51,573 bases of DNA from Fluviicola sp. (GCA_017983675.1 JAGOAZ010000016.1:1-51573); one strand, 5' to 3'; counted from the stretch's first letter, positions 1 through 8,731 are shown. Translations and numbers: made by a program. The notes: generated by a model not told the origin, from the letters alone.

Positions 1-356
1 ACTGCTTTCGTACCTACTCCATTTAATCCTACAGATTTTTTAAATGCTTTTGAATCGTATTTCCCACCGGTATTGATTTGAGAAACGCAGTCAATTACTT
101 TTCCTAAAGGAATACCACGACCATAATCGCGGACAGAAACCTTACCGTCTTTTACTTTTACATCAACCTTCTTACCATTCCCCATCACGAATTCATCGAT
201 AGAATTATCAACGATTTCTTTGACAAGAATATAAATACCATCGTCAGCAGAGGAACCATCCCCTAACTTCCCGATATACATACCAGGTCGCAGTCGAATG
301 TGCTCTTTCCAGTCGAGGGAGCGAATATTATCTTCCGTATATTGATTTTCAGCCAT
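1..356 (-). CDS. parE: DNA topoisomerase IV subunit B (ParE), N-terminal part only
   Basis: ATPase subunit of type IIA topoisomerase IV, which decatenates and relaxes chromosomal DNA. The gene starts at ATG 356 (minus) and runs off the left edge, so only about 118 N-terminal residues are visible. They cover the start of the GHKL ATPase domain: the RPGMYIG segment (residues 23-29), the N-box VDNSIDE with Asn51, the G1 box DYGRGIP (77-83) and the ATP-lid start GLNGVGTKA (110-118). The opening [20 protein letters not shown] is typical of Bacteroidota ParE; GyrB differs there, although the two share the fold. A perfect TATCTTTG element lies 24 bases upstream. Sure of the family, fairly sure of ParE over GyrB. 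Confidence 0.9.
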   Translation of the reverse strand, partial: MAENQYTEDNIRSLDWKEHIRLRPGMYIGKLGDGSSADDGIYILVKEIVDNSIDEFVMGNGKKVDVKVKDGKVSVRDYGRGIPLGKVIDCVSQINTGGKYDSKAFKKSVGLNGVGTKA

Positions 357-379
357 AGCTTAACTTTCCGTGTAATCTT

Positions 380-387
380 CAAAGATA
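380..387 (-). promoter_or_regulatory. -7 promoter element of parE
   Basis: The minus strand reads TATCTTTG, a perfect match to the Bacteroidota -7 consensus TAnnTTTG, 23 bases upstream of the parE start codon. A TTG lies 15 bases further upstream (plus 403-405), shorter than the usual 17-23 spacing, so only the -7 half is convincing. Confidence 0.5.
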
Positions 388-458
388 CAAAGCAAGCTGC
401 TTCAAAATAACACTACTTGTACAGAGTTATGAACGGTTACCCGTTAATTTTGATTGAC

Positions 459-1478
459 TTACAACTTTTTGAGTGTTTCATCGCGTTTCAACCATCCTTT
501 TCTCCAAAAAATAAGCAGCAAAACAACCGCAATGATCACCATCAAAATCCAAGCAAACAAATAACCAAACTTCCAAGTCAACTCAGGCATAAACTCAAAA
601 TTCATCCCATAAACACCCACTAGAAATGTGAGCGGAATGAAAATCGCGCTTGTTACTGTTAATACTTTCATGATTTCGTTCATGCGTTGACCTTGACTAG
701 CGAAATACAAATTTGCGACACCTTCCAACATCTTTGTTTGTGCATCAATTTCATCAATCAAACTGGCACACGTATCCTTTAATTCGATGAAATAATTTTT
801 GTTTTCATCTATAATTAATTTGTTTTCAATTCGATCAATCTGCACCAATAGCTCTTTCATTGGTATAACCGTTTTTCGCAGATCAACTAATTTTCGTTTT
901 TCCCATTCAACTTTTTTCAACATGGATGATTGGGGATTGCGCAAAACTGCATTATCTAAAATGGTTATAGTATCACCAATACTTTCCACAACTTCCAAAT
1001 AATTATCAATAATTGCTTCCAATAAGCGGTACAACAAAAAATCAGGTCCTTTGTAACGGATTTTACCACGACCAGCTTCTAAACGTTCACGAACAACAGG
1101 GAAATGATCAGAAGAACGCTCTTGGAAGGATATCAAGAAGTTATCACCTAAAACAAAACTTATTTTTTCTTTTTTTAATTCAAATTTGGACGGCTCCTTG
1201 ATCAAAGCACTGTGTATGGAAAAAAAGACATAATCCGCATACTCTTCGATTCGTGGACGTTTCGTTCCAGTGAAAATAGATTCAACTATCAGCTTGTCAA
1301 TTGAATTATTTCCACAAATCAGTTCAATTTCCAATCTATTTTTCAACGAATGAAAATTTAACCAAAACGTTTTATCGGGTTGATTTTTTGGTAAAAAAGA
1401 AGACGAAAAATGGGTTTCATCATTTTTATCAAACTGGATAGAATCACTATCGTAAGTATATAATTGAACCGCTTTCAT
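459..1478 (-). CDS. corA: CorA-family magnesium/cobalt transporter
   Basis: Inner-membrane pentameric channel for Mg2+ (and Co2+/Ni2+) uptake. The 339-residue protein has the family layout: a soluble, charged, helical N-terminal part of about 260 residues with a long coiled stretch around 150-250, then two C-terminal membrane segments (about 270-289 and 304-326). Between them sits the signature YGMNF, with the GMN selectivity filter at 291-293 followed by the acidic loop FMPEL. The last residues are Lys/Arg-rich (RKGWLKRDETLKK), as expected for a cytoplasmic tail. It starts 8 bases after the stop of the ureohydrolase gene, so the two may share a transcript. Substrate choice between Mg and Co cannot be read from the sequence. 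Confidence 0.93.
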   Translation of the reverse strand: MKAVQLYTYDSDSIQFDKNDETHFSSSFLPKNQPDKTFWLNFHSLKNRLEIELICGNNSIDKLIVESIFTGTKRPRIEEYADYVFFSIHSALIKEPSKFELKKEKISFVLGDNFLISFQERSSDHFPVVRERLEAGRGKIRYKGPDFLLYRLLEAIIDNYLEVVESIGDTITILDNAVLRNPQSSMLKKVEWEKRKLVDLRKTVIPMKELLVQIDRIENKLIIDENKNYFIELKDTCASLIDEIDAQTKMLEGVANLYFASQGQRMNEIMKVLTVTSAIFIPLTFLVGVYGMNFEFMPELTWKFGYLFAWILMVIIAVVLLLIFWRKGWLKRDETLKKL

Positions 1479-1486
1479 CTTTGTAG

Positions 1487-2473
1487 TTATTTTTTTTGGT
1501 TGACTTTGATGAAATCGCTCACCAAATAAGCCAAGGCTTTTCCAGTGATTTTTTCTTCTGTTTCATTTTTTGGCGCAGCTTCCGGCAAATGTAAATAAGC
1601 TACTTTTTGATTGCGCGCCATTTTCCGAACATATATGCGCGCTTGATCAACAGATATTCCAGATGGCGTAAAAGCACTCGCAGGCATGTAGGCAATTGCA
1701 TCCATGTCCAATTCCACGCCAGTAGGTTTGTCCAACGAATCTGTTGCTACTTGATTCACATCAATCTCAAATTGCGACACGTTATCCAACCACGATTCAT
1801 AATAAAAAACTTGCGCTTTCATCTGAGTTAAAAAATTCAAAATTGTCTCGTTGTTATAAGACTCATGTAATCCAAGAACGGTGTATTGCTGTAAATATCC
1901 TGCCGTAAAAGCATAGGAAAAAGGATTTCCTGAATGACGAAACTCCATCGATCGTGTATCAGCATGCGGATCTAAATTCACCACAGATAGCGGTTTCTCA
2001 CCTAAATGAGAAGCAGCTTTGATTAACCCATAAGCATTGTTATGACCGCCACCAATAACAATTGGAATTCCACCACTTTCAACAACCGACAACACCCATT
2101 CAGTTATCATATCATCCAAATCATCAATCATGTCACTCGACGCTTGATCAGATCCAATAAAACTGATTGTTCCATGAATCGCGATAGCTTCTCCTTGAAT
2201 GAACCGATTCGCTTGTAATGACAAAAATCGACCGATAAAGGATTGAAAAGCATTTTTTGCACCAGGTAAACCGCCATTTAATTGCGGACCAACATCCTCT
2301 TGCACTCCTAATATATGATAACGACACTGCTTCCAATCTTCCGTTTCCGATCGAAAAACAACTCGTTCCCCTAACTTTACTTCACCATCGCGTAGCGCAA
2401 ATTGATACAATTCAGCAGAAATATCAGGAATAGTTAATTCAAAGTAATTCGTCTTATTTTTCATATTGCTCAA
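1487..2473 (-). CDS. Formimidoylglutamase/arginase-family ureohydrolase (HutG-like)
   Basis: Arginase/agmatinase-fold hydrolase using a binuclear Mn centre; in Bacteroidota this type is usually annotated formimidoylglutamase (histidine breakdown, releasing formamide). Metal ligands are visible: His144 in GGGHN (141-145), Asp168/His170/Asp172 in LDPHAD, and Asp256/Asp258 in ELDMDA. The usual arginase ending SxDxDxxDP is altered to ELDMDAIAYMP, as in HutG-like branches. No other hut genes are nearby, so the substrate is inferred only. Start at ATG 2473 overlaps the thioesterase stop by 20 bases; an in-frame ATG at 2464 is an alternative with less overlap. Confidence 0.8.
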   Translation of the reverse strand: MSNMKNKTNYFELTIPDISAELYQFALRDGEVKLGERVVFRSETEDWKQCRYHILGVQEDVGPQLNGGLPGAKNAFQSFIGRFLSLQANRFIQGEAIAIHGTISFIGSDQASSDMIDDLDDMITEWVLSVVESGGIPIVIGGGHNNAYGLIKAASHLGEKPLSVVNLDPHADTRSMEFRHSGNPFSYAFTAGYLQQYTVLGLHESYNNETILNFLTQMKAQVFYYESWLDNVSQFEIDVNQVATDSLDKPTGVELDMDAIAYMPASAFTPSGISVDQARIYVRKMARNQKVAYLHLPEAAPKNETEEKITGKALAYLVSDFIKVNQKK

Positions 2474-2870
2474 TTAGGTTAAGAAATGCTTTTGTTGGTG
2501 GAATTGGGCGCATGGTTGCTTTGTTAACAAAAACCAAGGTCGTTTTTCCGATACACACTTTTACGTGCATTTCATTTGTGATAACATATTCAAAGAAAAT
2601 CCGCGGGCCTTTTACTTCAACTATTGTTGTTTCGATTGTTAATTCATCGTCGTAAAAAGCAGGAGATAAATAATCAATTTCAAAATGACTTACCGGCAAC
2701 ATGACTCCATCGAGTTCTAATTGTTTGTAACTCAAATTTAGCGCTCGCAATGCTTCCACTCTTCCCACCTCAAAATAAGTGGCATAATTACCATAATAAC
2801 AATACCCCATTTGATCCGTTTCGCCGTAACGAACACGCACCTTTGTTGAATGAGAATAATTACAAATCAT
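2454..2870 (-). CDS. Acyl-CoA thioesterase, 4-hydroxybenzoyl-CoA thioesterase (hot-dog) family
   Basis: Single hot-dog domain enzyme of the YbgC/4HBT type, expected to hydrolyse acyl-CoA thioesters in the cytoplasm. From ATG 2870 the protein is 138 residues, the usual size. The N-terminal signature VRVRYGETDQMGYCYYGNY carries the catalytic-loop Asp (ETDQMG) and the following YYGNY helix start; the central FEIDYLSPAFYDDEL is the typical beta-strand pair. An upstream in-frame start at 2912 would add 14 residues with no family similarity, so 2870 is preferred. The 3' end overlaps the HutG-like gene by 20 bases, suggesting translational coupling. Substrate unknown. Confidence 0.85.
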   Translation of the reverse strand: MICNYSHSTKVRVRYGETDQMGYCYYGNYATYFEVGRVEALRALNLSYKQLELDGVMLPVSHFEIDYLSPAFYDDELTIETTIVEVKGPRIFFEYVITNEMHVKVCIGKTTLVFVNKATMRPIPPTKAFLNLIEQYEK

Positions 2871-3215
2871 GTCATCAAGTTTTAAACAAAAATGGCAACT
2901 ATTTTCAACCAAAACACGTATCTTTGAAAAAAGTTATCGTCATTTTTTACACGCCAAATTTTGATTAAATTTTGATTAAAAAAATGTAATCATAATTTAA
3001 ACGAAGTAAACAAAGTGTTTTAATGAGATCAATTAAAGTATAACTTTATATGATGTAAAACTTTTTTAATAATCAACCCCTAATCAATTTTTTTTTTAAC
3101 TTTTTTATGAGAATATTTGTATCACTCAAAAAAACAGGTGCTAACCCGTAGTTTTTGAGTGAATTACAGCAAAAAATATTTATTAACACATACAAAACAA
3201 TAAAATATCTACTAA
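2871..3215. promoter_or_regulatory. AT-rich dnaA upstream region with tandem repeat and promoter motifs
   Basis: This 345-base gap separates the divergent thioesterase and dnaA genes and holds no supported ORF. It contains a perfect -7 element TATCTTTG at 2919-2926 pointing to dnaA, an 11-base tandem duplication AAATTTTGATT at 2956-2966 and 2967-2977, a T-rich run around 3090-3107, a near-match -7 element AATATTTG at 3112-3119, and a leader inverted repeat (separate entry). I found no cluster of TTATCCACA-like DnaA boxes. The region could be the dnaA promoter, or part of an origin; the sequence alone does not decide. Confidence 0.45.
3123..3161 (+). promoter_or_regulatory. Inverted repeat in the dnaA 5' leader
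   Basis: CACTCAAAAA (3123-3132) is exactly complementary to TTTTTGAGTG (3152-3161), with a 19-base loop. The right arm ends 54 bases before the dnaA start codon. There is no T-run after the right arm, so it is not a standard terminator; a leader stem-loop or a dimeric protein-binding site fits better. Confidence 0.5.
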
Positions 3216-4646
3216 ATGAGTGCAAACCATGACTCCATTTGGAACTCTTGTCTCAAAGTCATCAAAGACAATTTACCACTTCAAGCCTACAAAACGTGGT
3301 TTGAACCGATTGTCCCTGTTCGATTAGAGAATAATATCTTAACGATTCAAGTTCCCTCTCACTTTTTTTACGAGTGGTTAGAAGAACATTATATTACTTT
3401 ACTGAAGAAAGTAATCAAAAAAGAAATTGGACCAGAGGGTCAACTTGAATACAGTATTGTAATGGAGAATTCTGCAAACAATTCAAATCCATACACTGTA
3501 AAGTTGCCTGCATCGAACAGAAAAGCGTTGAAAAACGACCCTGTGAACATGCCAATAAACATCAGCGATAATCCAATTCGCAACCCATTTATTATCCCAG
3601 GATTGAAAAAGGTAAATGTAGATTCAAATTTGAATCCAGCTTATTCTTTTGAGAACTTCGTGGAAGGTGATTGCAACCGTTTGGCTCGTTCAGCTGGTTA
3701 TGCTGTTGCTAACAAACCTGGAGGAACTGCATTTAATCCGTTATTAATTTACGGTGGTGTTGGATTAGGAAAAACTCACTTGGCGCATGCGATTGGAATT
3801 GGTGTTAAAAATCAAAGTCCAAACAAAACAGTTTTGTACGTAAGTTCTGAAAAATTCGCACACCAATTCATCGATGCAGTTAGAAATCAAACGACAAATG
3901 ATTTCATTCACTTCTATCAAATGATAGATGTTTTGATCATAGATGATGTTCAATTTTTCTCTGGAAAAGAAAAAACACAAGATGTTTTCTTCCACATATT
4001 CAATCACTTGCACCAAAATGGTAAACAAATTATTTTGACTTCTGACAAACCGCCAGTAGAAATGCAAGGAATGGAGCAACGTTTACTTTCTCGTTTCAAA
4101 TGGGGATTATCTGCGGATTTATCTTCACCTGACTTGGAGACGCGTATTGCGATCATGGAAAAGAAAATGTACGGAAACGGTATCGAATTACCGCGTGAAG
4201 TAGTTGAGTATTTAGCTTATAGCATCAATACAAATATCCGTGAGATGGAAGGTGCAATGACTTCGTTGTTGGCACAAGCTTCATTGAACAAAAAAGCAAT
4301 CACGTTAGAACTTGCGAAACAAATGATTGACAAGTTTGTCAAAAACACAGCTCGTGAAGTTTCTATCGATTATATCCAAAAAGTTGTTTGCGATTACTTC
4401 GATTTACCAATAGAAATGTTGAAATCGAAAACACGTAAACGCGAAGTGGTTCAAGCACGTCAAATCTCGATGTACTTCTCTAAAAAGATGACGAAATCAT
4501 CTTTAGCAAGTATTGGTGCTCATTGTGGAGGAAAAGATCATGCCACTGTACTTCACGCTTGTCGTACGGTAATGAACTTATCCGAAACTGACAAACAATT
4601 CAGAGTATACCTCGAAGACTTAGAGAAAAAGTTAACGATACAATAA
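3216..4646 (+). CDS. dnaA: Chromosomal replication initiator DnaA
   Basis: ATP-dependent initiator that binds DnaA boxes and opens the origin. The 476 residues show all domains: domain I (1-80, with WNSCLKVIKDNL and the aromatic TWFEPIVP segment), a short Asn/Pro-rich linker (85-130), the AAA+ domain III with Walker A GGVGLGKT (180-187), Walker B IIDDVQF (241-247) and the Arg-finger region RLLSRF (289-294), and domain IV with the DnaA signature CGGKDHATVLHACRT (437-451). Start ATG 3216 gives the expected domain I. The gene stands alone, followed by a terminator. No dnaN or gyrB is adjacent, as is common in Bacteroidota. Confidence 0.98.
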   Translation: MSANHDSIWNSCLKVIKDNLPLQAYKTWFEPIVPVRLENNILTIQVPSHFFYEWLEEHYITLLKKVIKKEIGPEGQLEYSIVMENSANNSNPYTVKLPASNRKALKNDPVNMPINISDNPIRNPFIIPGLKKVNVDSNLNPAYSFENFVEGDCNRLARSAGYAVANKPGGTAFNPLLIYGGVGLGKTHLAHAIGIGVKNQSPNKTVLYVSSEKFAHQFIDAVRNQTTNDFIHFYQMIDVLIIDDVQFFSGKEKTQDVFFHIFNHLHQNGKQIILTSDKPPVEMQGMEQRLLSRFKWGLSADLSSPDLETRIAIMEKKMYGNGIELPREVVEYLAYSINTNIREMEGAMTSLLAQASLNKKAITLELAKQMIDKFVKNTAREVSIDYIQKVVCDYFDLPIEMLKSKTRKREVVQARQISMYFSKKMTKSSLASIGAHCGGKDHATVLHACRTVMNLSETDKQFRVYLEDLEKKLTIQ

Positions 4647-4650
4647 AACG

Positions 4651-4679
4651 AAAGTCCGCAATTAGCGGACTTTTTTTTT
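4651..4679 (+). terminator. Rho-independent terminator of dnaA
   Basis: The 9-bp stem AAAGTCCGC/GCGGACTTT with loop AATTA is followed by a nine-T run, starting 5 bases after the dnaA stop codon. Confidence 0.92.
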
Positions 4680-4693
4680 GTTAATTTTAACCC

Positions 4694-5329
4694 GTGGAGC
4701 AAGCGTCCAAATATCGAACAATCGAAAACATCAGTGAAGGTTTTTACAAGGAAAAAGGATCTAAGTTTTTTGCTTTTGCTATTCCTTGTAAAACAGAATT
4801 GGATGCAAAAACGATAATTAGCGACCTTCGTAAAAAACACCACCAAGCTGTTCATGTTTGCTCAGCGTTCCGTTTTGGAAGCGATAAAAAACATGCGCAT
4901 TCAAGCGATGACGGAGAACCATCCAATTCAGCTGGACCTCCAATATTAGGACAAATCCAATCGTTTGATTTAACCAATATTCTCATCGCCGTTGTACGCT
5001 ATTATGGCGGAACAAATTTGGGCGTCGGAGGACTCATCAACGCTTATCGAACTGCTGCAAAAGAAGCATTATCGGTAGCAACAATTATCGAAAAAGAAGA
5101 CGATCAATTGATTGAATTACATTTTGATTACGCAGCTGTTCCAATAGTTATGGCATGGATTAAACAATTTCAACTAACTATTGCACAACAAGATTTCAAC
5201 TTATCCTGTAGCATGCAACTTGTTGTTCCTGTCTCAGAAAAAAACTTCGCACTTAAAATTAGTGCGCACAACGAATTAGCTTCGGCTGACTTACAAATTG
5301 AACTTATTAATCATGGAATTATCGACTAA
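4694..5329 (+). CDS. YigZ/IMPACT-family protein
   Basis: Member of the UPF0029/IMPACT family, conserved proteins of uncertain role; the eukaryotic relative regulates GCN2, bacterial YigZ has been linked to protein turnover or RNA binding. The 211 residues show the N-terminal IMPACT domain with SKFFAFAIP, the conserved SSDDGEPSNSAGPPIL block and VRYYGGTNLGVGGLINAYR, plus a C-terminal ferredoxin-like domain (about 135-200). The start is GTG 4694; the first in-frame ATG is far inside the conserved region, so GTG is well supported. The end overlaps the next ORF by 17 bases. Confidence 0.88.
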   Translation: MEQASKYRTIENISEGFYKEKGSKFFAFAIPCKTELDAKTIISDLRKKHHQAVHVCSAFRFGSDKKHAHSSDDGEPSNSAGPPILGQIQSFDLTNILIAVVRYYGGTNLGVGGLINAYRTAAKEALSVATIIEKEDDQLIELHFDYAAVPIVMAWIKQFQLTIAQQDFNLSCSMQLVVPVSEKNFALKISAHNELASADLQIELINHGIID

Positions 5330-6251
5330 TTTTCTACAACAACTCATTGCAGTACAAGGTGTTTCAAGCGATGAATCACGCATCAAATCGTTTATCATTG
5401 ACTACATTCAGACGCATGAAAGTGAATTTGCAGTAAAACCTGTTATTTATTCAGGCGATGAACTTCACGATGCCTTCATCGTTGTATTTGGTGAACCTAA
5501 AACTGCAATTTATGCACATACGGATACCATTGGATTTTCAATTGGTTATGAAAACGAATTGATAAAAGTTGGTGGACCAAGAATCATTGATGGAACAAAA
5601 CTAATTGGAAAAGATAGTTCTGGTGAAGTAGCAGGAGAATTAATGGTTTTTGAATCGGAAGATGACAACAGTAAAACCATTCAATTAATCTCCGAAAAAG
5701 TTGTCGATCGTGGAACCTTACTTTCGTTTGCACCTAATTTTAGAGAAACAGCTATCAGTGTTCAATCTCCCTATCTTGATAATCGTTTGGGTGTTTTTGT
5801 TGCGCTAGAAGTAGCTAAAACACTCGAAAATGGCGCGCTAGTATTTTCCACTTACGAAGAACACGGCGGAAATTCAGTCAGTGCATGTGCTCGTTTTTTA
5901 CATGATAAATATAAGGTAAAACAAGCGTTGATTTGTGACATAACTTGGGTAACGCATGGCGTCGTTCACGGAGAAGGTGTTGCCATTTCATTACGCGACA
6001 GTATGTTGCCTCGTAAATCTTACATCGATAAAATCACAGCTCTTGCTCGTAAAAATGACATACCGTTTCAATTAGAAGTAGAATCGGCTGGCGGAAGTGA
6101 TGGTGCCACCTTACAAAAATCGGAATTAATGATTGACTGGTGTTTTATTGGTGCGCCAGAAGACAATGTACACACACCTGATGAAATCGTTTATAAAAAG
6201 GACATTGTTTCAATGATTGAATTGTATCAAATCCTAATGAAGGAATTATAA
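5313..6251 (+). CDS. M42-family (co-catalytic metallo) aminopeptidase
   Basis: Cytosolic di-metal aminopeptidase of the M42 family (also annotated endoglucanase M), removing N-terminal residues from short peptides. Metal ligands can be placed on the 312-residue product: His69 with Asp71 in AHTDT, Asp156 in LDNRLG, the catalytic pair Glu182-Glu183 in TYEEHGG, Asp209 in CDIT and His287 in VHTPDE. All are present, so the enzyme should be active. ATG 5313 is preferred over an upstream TTG (5298) because family members start close to this point. It overlaps the yigZ end by 17 bases and runs convergently 6 bases into the next gene. Confidence 0.85.
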   Translation: MELSTNFLQQLIAVQGVSSDESRIKSFIIDYIQTHESEFAVKPVIYSGDELHDAFIVVFGEPKTAIYAHTDTIGFSIGYENELIKVGGPRIIDGTKLIGKDSSGEVAGELMVFESEDDNSKTIQLISEKVVDRGTLLSFAPNFRETAISVQSPYLDNRLGVFVALEVAKTLENGALVFSTYEEHGGNSVSACARFLHDKYKVKQALICDITWVTHGVVHGEGVAISLRDSMLPRKSYIDKITALARKNDIPFQLEVESAGGSDGATLQKSELMIDWCFIGAPEDNVHTPDEIVYKKDIVSMIELYQILMKEL

Positions 6252-7469
6252 GTGATTCGTGAGTATCGATTTTCCTGCGATGAATGCAGTTGTCCAAGCT
6301 GCTTGAAAGTTAAATCCTCCAGTGATTCCGTCGATATCCATTGCTTCTCCTGCGAAAAACAATCCAGGAAAACGTTTTGCTTCCATGGTGTTGACATTGA
6401 TTTCATTCAAATCGACTCCGCCTGCGGTTACAAACTCTTCTTTAAAGGTTGTTTTACCTGACATGGTGTATGCATCATTCACCAAACATTCAGCTAGTTT
6501 GTTAATTTGTTTCGGACCAATCTCTGACCATCGTTGCGTTAGTGCAATTCCAGATTTTTGAATAATGTATTCCCACAATCGTGATTTGATTTCAAAAAGT
6601 GCAATATTGACAACTAATTTATTGGAGGTTTTCAATTCATGAATCGTTTGTACAACCTCATCCAGTTTTAATCCTCCCGTCCAATTCACCAATATTGTCG
6701 CTTGATAATCTTTCCCTGCTAATATACGTGCGCCAAATGCCGAACACTTCAAAACAGCAGGCCCGCTCATCCCCCAATGCGTAATCAATAACGGTCCTGT
6801 TGCAATCCATTTTTCACCTTGAATTTTTACAGCAGCATTTTCAATTACAATTCCCATCAAATCGCGAATGGGTTCGTTTGGCATGTTAAACGTAAACAAC
6901 GATGGCAAGGGCTCAATTAATTTTAAATCAACACCTTGTAAATTATTGAATCCTGAAATTTTTGGCTGACCTCCAATGGTGTACAACACTGTTTTTGTAC
7001 GCCACTCCCCCTTTTGTGTTTTGACACACCAACCATCAACTGTATTTTCTACAGTTTCAACACGATTCTCTGTCAACAAGCGGATGCCCAATTGTTTCAT
7101 TTCAGATAAAAAACAAGCAATGATTGTTTCAGATGAATTACTGGTTGGAAAATAGCATCCATCTGGATACAAGGTTAAAGGGATGTTTCGTTCGGCTAAC
7201 CAATCATTCATATTGTTACTTGAAAATTGGTAAAACGCTTTTTTCAGAAAACGTTCGCCTCGTGGATAGGCTTTACTTAATTCACTTGGATCAGAAAGTA
7301 CATTGGTGACATTACATCTTCCCCCACCAGAAATACGGACTTTTGCCAATGGCTCTTTTCCACGTTCAAGCACTACAATGTTGGCATTCGGAAAATGAAT
7401 CGCAGCTTGTATCGCTCCGAAACAACCCGCAGCTCCAGCTCCAATTACAATAATATCTGCATTTTCCAT
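6246..7469 (-). CDS. HI0933/BaiN-family FAD-dependent oxidoreductase
   Basis: Flavoprotein of the HI0933/YhiN (BaiN-like) family; the cellular substrate is generally unknown for Bacteroidota members. The 407-residue product from ATG 7469 has the N-terminal FAD-binding Rossmann motif IIVIGAGAAG (6-15) with Glu35 at the end of beta-2, the family motif ISGGGRCNVTN (46-56), and the C-terminal FAD-contact segment GEAMDIDGITGGFNFQ. A longer frame opening at 7604 adds 45 residues that are not family-like and place the GxGxxG motif too far in, so 7469 is chosen. Convergent 6-base overlap with the M42 gene. Confidence 0.85.
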   Translation of the reverse strand: MENADIIVIGAGAAGCFGAIQAAIHFPNANIVVLERGKEPLAKVRISGGGRCNVTNVLSDPSELSKAYPRGERFLKKAFYQFSSNNMNDWLAERNIPLTLYPDGCYFPTSNSSETIIACFLSEMKQLGIRLLTENRVETVENTVDGWCVKTQKGEWRTKTVLYTIGGQPKISGFNNLQGVDLKLIEPLPSLFTFNMPNEPIRDLMGIVIENAAVKIQGEKWIATGPLLITHWGMSGPAVLKCSAFGARILAGKDYQATILVNWTGGLKLDEVVQTIHELKTSNKLVVNIALFEIKSRLWEYIIQKSGIALTQRWSEIGPKQINKLAECLVNDAYTMSGKTTFKEEFVTAGGVDLNEINVNTMEAKRFPGLFFAGEAMDIDGITGGFNFQAAWTTAFIAGKSILTNHL

Positions 7470-7678
7470 TCGCCAAAAATACGGATACTCACTAGAACAA
7501 AAAGAAAAAGACCGGTAAAAATACCAGCCTTCCTCCCTTAACCTGTAGATGTTAATAATTGATCCGTTAATATCCTTAACGCAGAACAAGAGAAAAGGTT
7601 TCACTTATTGATATAATTTGTAACTTTTATCACATATAACCTTGTTTTGAATGATTAACTTTGTTGAAAACAAAAGAT

Positions 7679-8077
7679 ATGTTTGGAAAAGGTAGTCGCA
7701 TATATAGCATTGCTAAAATGAAATGCCCGAAATGTCAAGAAGGGCAATTTTTAAGTCATCATCCATACGACATCAAACACGCAGGTGATTTATTGGAACA
7801 CTGCCCATCTTGCGGTATGAAATATGAAAAAGAGCCCGGTTTTTACTATGGCGCTATGTATGTTTCTTATGCACTTGGTGTTGCACTTTTTGTAACCTGT
7901 TGGACATCATTCAACTTGTTCTTTCCATGGATAGGTACAGCATGGCAAATTGGAATTATTGTTACTGTTTCATTAGTAACCGCGCCATACTTGTATGCAC
8001 TTTCAAAAATAATTTGGGCAAATCTTTTCTTTAGTTATGACAAAAAAGCCATCGAACAGCATCGCGCAAATAACTGA
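7679..8077 (+). CDS. DUF983 zinc-ribbon membrane protein
   Basis: Small membrane protein of unknown function. From ATG 7679 (132 residues) it has a zinc ribbon formed by CPKC (Cys16, Cys19) and CPSC (Cys42, Cys45), the motif GFYYGAMYVSYA typical of DUF983, and two membrane segments (about 58-80 and 88-110). In-frame TTG codons at 7661/7664 are less likely starts. A TAACTTTG element sits at 7656-7663. The 3' end overlaps the crp-like gene by 41 bases, so the two are probably cotranscribed. Confidence 0.85.
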   Translation: MFGKGSRIYSIAKMKCPKCQEGQFLSHHPYDIKHAGDLLEHCPSCGMKYEKEPGFYYGAMYVSYALGVALFVTCWTSFNLFFPWIGTAWQIGIIVTVSLVTAPYLYALSKIIWANLFFSYDKKAIEQHRANN

Positions 8078-8690
8078 ATCATTTAGTTATTTATTTGAAC
8101 CTGCTTTACTAGCTGAAATAGATAAAGTGGGTATTTGGACTTCTGTTAAAGCACAAACAAGTTTTATCGAAGTTGGTGATCCTATTCCAGGAATGCCCCT
8201 GCTTTTAACAGGCTCCATGAAAATCATGCGCGAAGATTTAAAAGGCGATGAATTGTTATTGTATTACCTTGAAAGTGGCGATACTTGTGCAATGACCTTA
8301 ACGTGTTGCATGAGCGATTCAAAAAGTCAAATTCGTGCTATTGTAGAAGAAGATGCCGATTTGATTATTATTCCTGTAGCTAAAATGGAACAATGGATAG
8401 TTGACTTTCGTTCATGGCGGTCATTCGTTTTGAACTCGTACAACAATCGCTTAAACGAGTTATTGACAGCAATCGATTCATTAGCTTTTAAAAAATTAGA
8501 CGAACGTTTGTGGTCATACTTGGTTGACAAAGTAAAGATTACCTCATCTACCGATTTAACAATCACACACAACGAAATAGCCTACGAACTCAATTCTTCC
8601 CGCGTTGTCATTTCGCGGCTTCTCAAGCAATTAGAAAATCAAGGTAAAATTAAAATGCACCGAAATTCTTTAGAAATAATCGATTTTTAA
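8037..8690 (+). CDS. Crp/Fnr-family transcriptional regulator
   Basis: Cytoplasmic regulator with an N-terminal cyclic-nucleotide-binding-like beta-roll (about 20-130) and a C-terminal winged helix (about 150-217); the recognition helix is in ITHNEIAYELNSSRVVISRLLKQLENQG. The effector pocket has no FNR-type N-terminal Cys cluster; CAMTLTCCM in the middle is a Cys-rich stretch seen in several Bacteroidota Crp-like proteins, but its role is unclear. The 41-base overlap with the DUF983 gene is unusual, but no other ATG precedes the conserved region. A strong hairpin terminator follows. Confidence 0.88.
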   Translation: MTKKPSNSIAQITESFSYLFEPALLAEIDKVGIWTSVKAQTSFIEVGDPIPGMPLLLTGSMKIMREDLKGDELLLYYLESGDTCAMTLTCCMSDSKSQIRAIVEEDADLIIIPVAKMEQWIVDFRSWRSFVLNSYNNRLNELLTAIDSLAFKKLDERLWSYLVDKVKITSSTDLTITHNEIAYELNSSRVVISRLLKQLENQGKIKMHRNSLEIIDF

Positions 8691-8695
8691 ATCAT

Positions 8696-8727
8696 AAAAA
8701 AACTCCCAGCTTTTACTGGGAGTTTTT
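8696..8727. terminator. Bidirectional terminator between crp-like gene and muiA
   Basis: AACTCCCAG (8701-8709) pairs with CTGGGAGTT (8716-8724) around a 6-base loop, with an A-run on the left and a T-run on the right. It lies between two convergent genes, so it can end transcription from both strands. Confidence 0.9.
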
Positions 8728-8731
8728 CGTT

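Noticed and set aside
417..623. Plus-strand ORF overlapping the end of corA
   Set aside because: It lies opposite a well-supported gene and has no recognisable domain or promoter.
2871..3215. A chromosomal origin with DnaA boxes
   Set aside because: No cluster of TTATCCACA-like boxes was found by eye; only loose matches such as TATTAACACA near 3181. Kept as a question rather than an origin call.
7470..7604. N-terminal extension of the HI0933-like flavoprotein
   Set aside because: The extra 45 residues lie before the FAD-binding motif and are not family-like; the ATG at 7469 fits the usual start.
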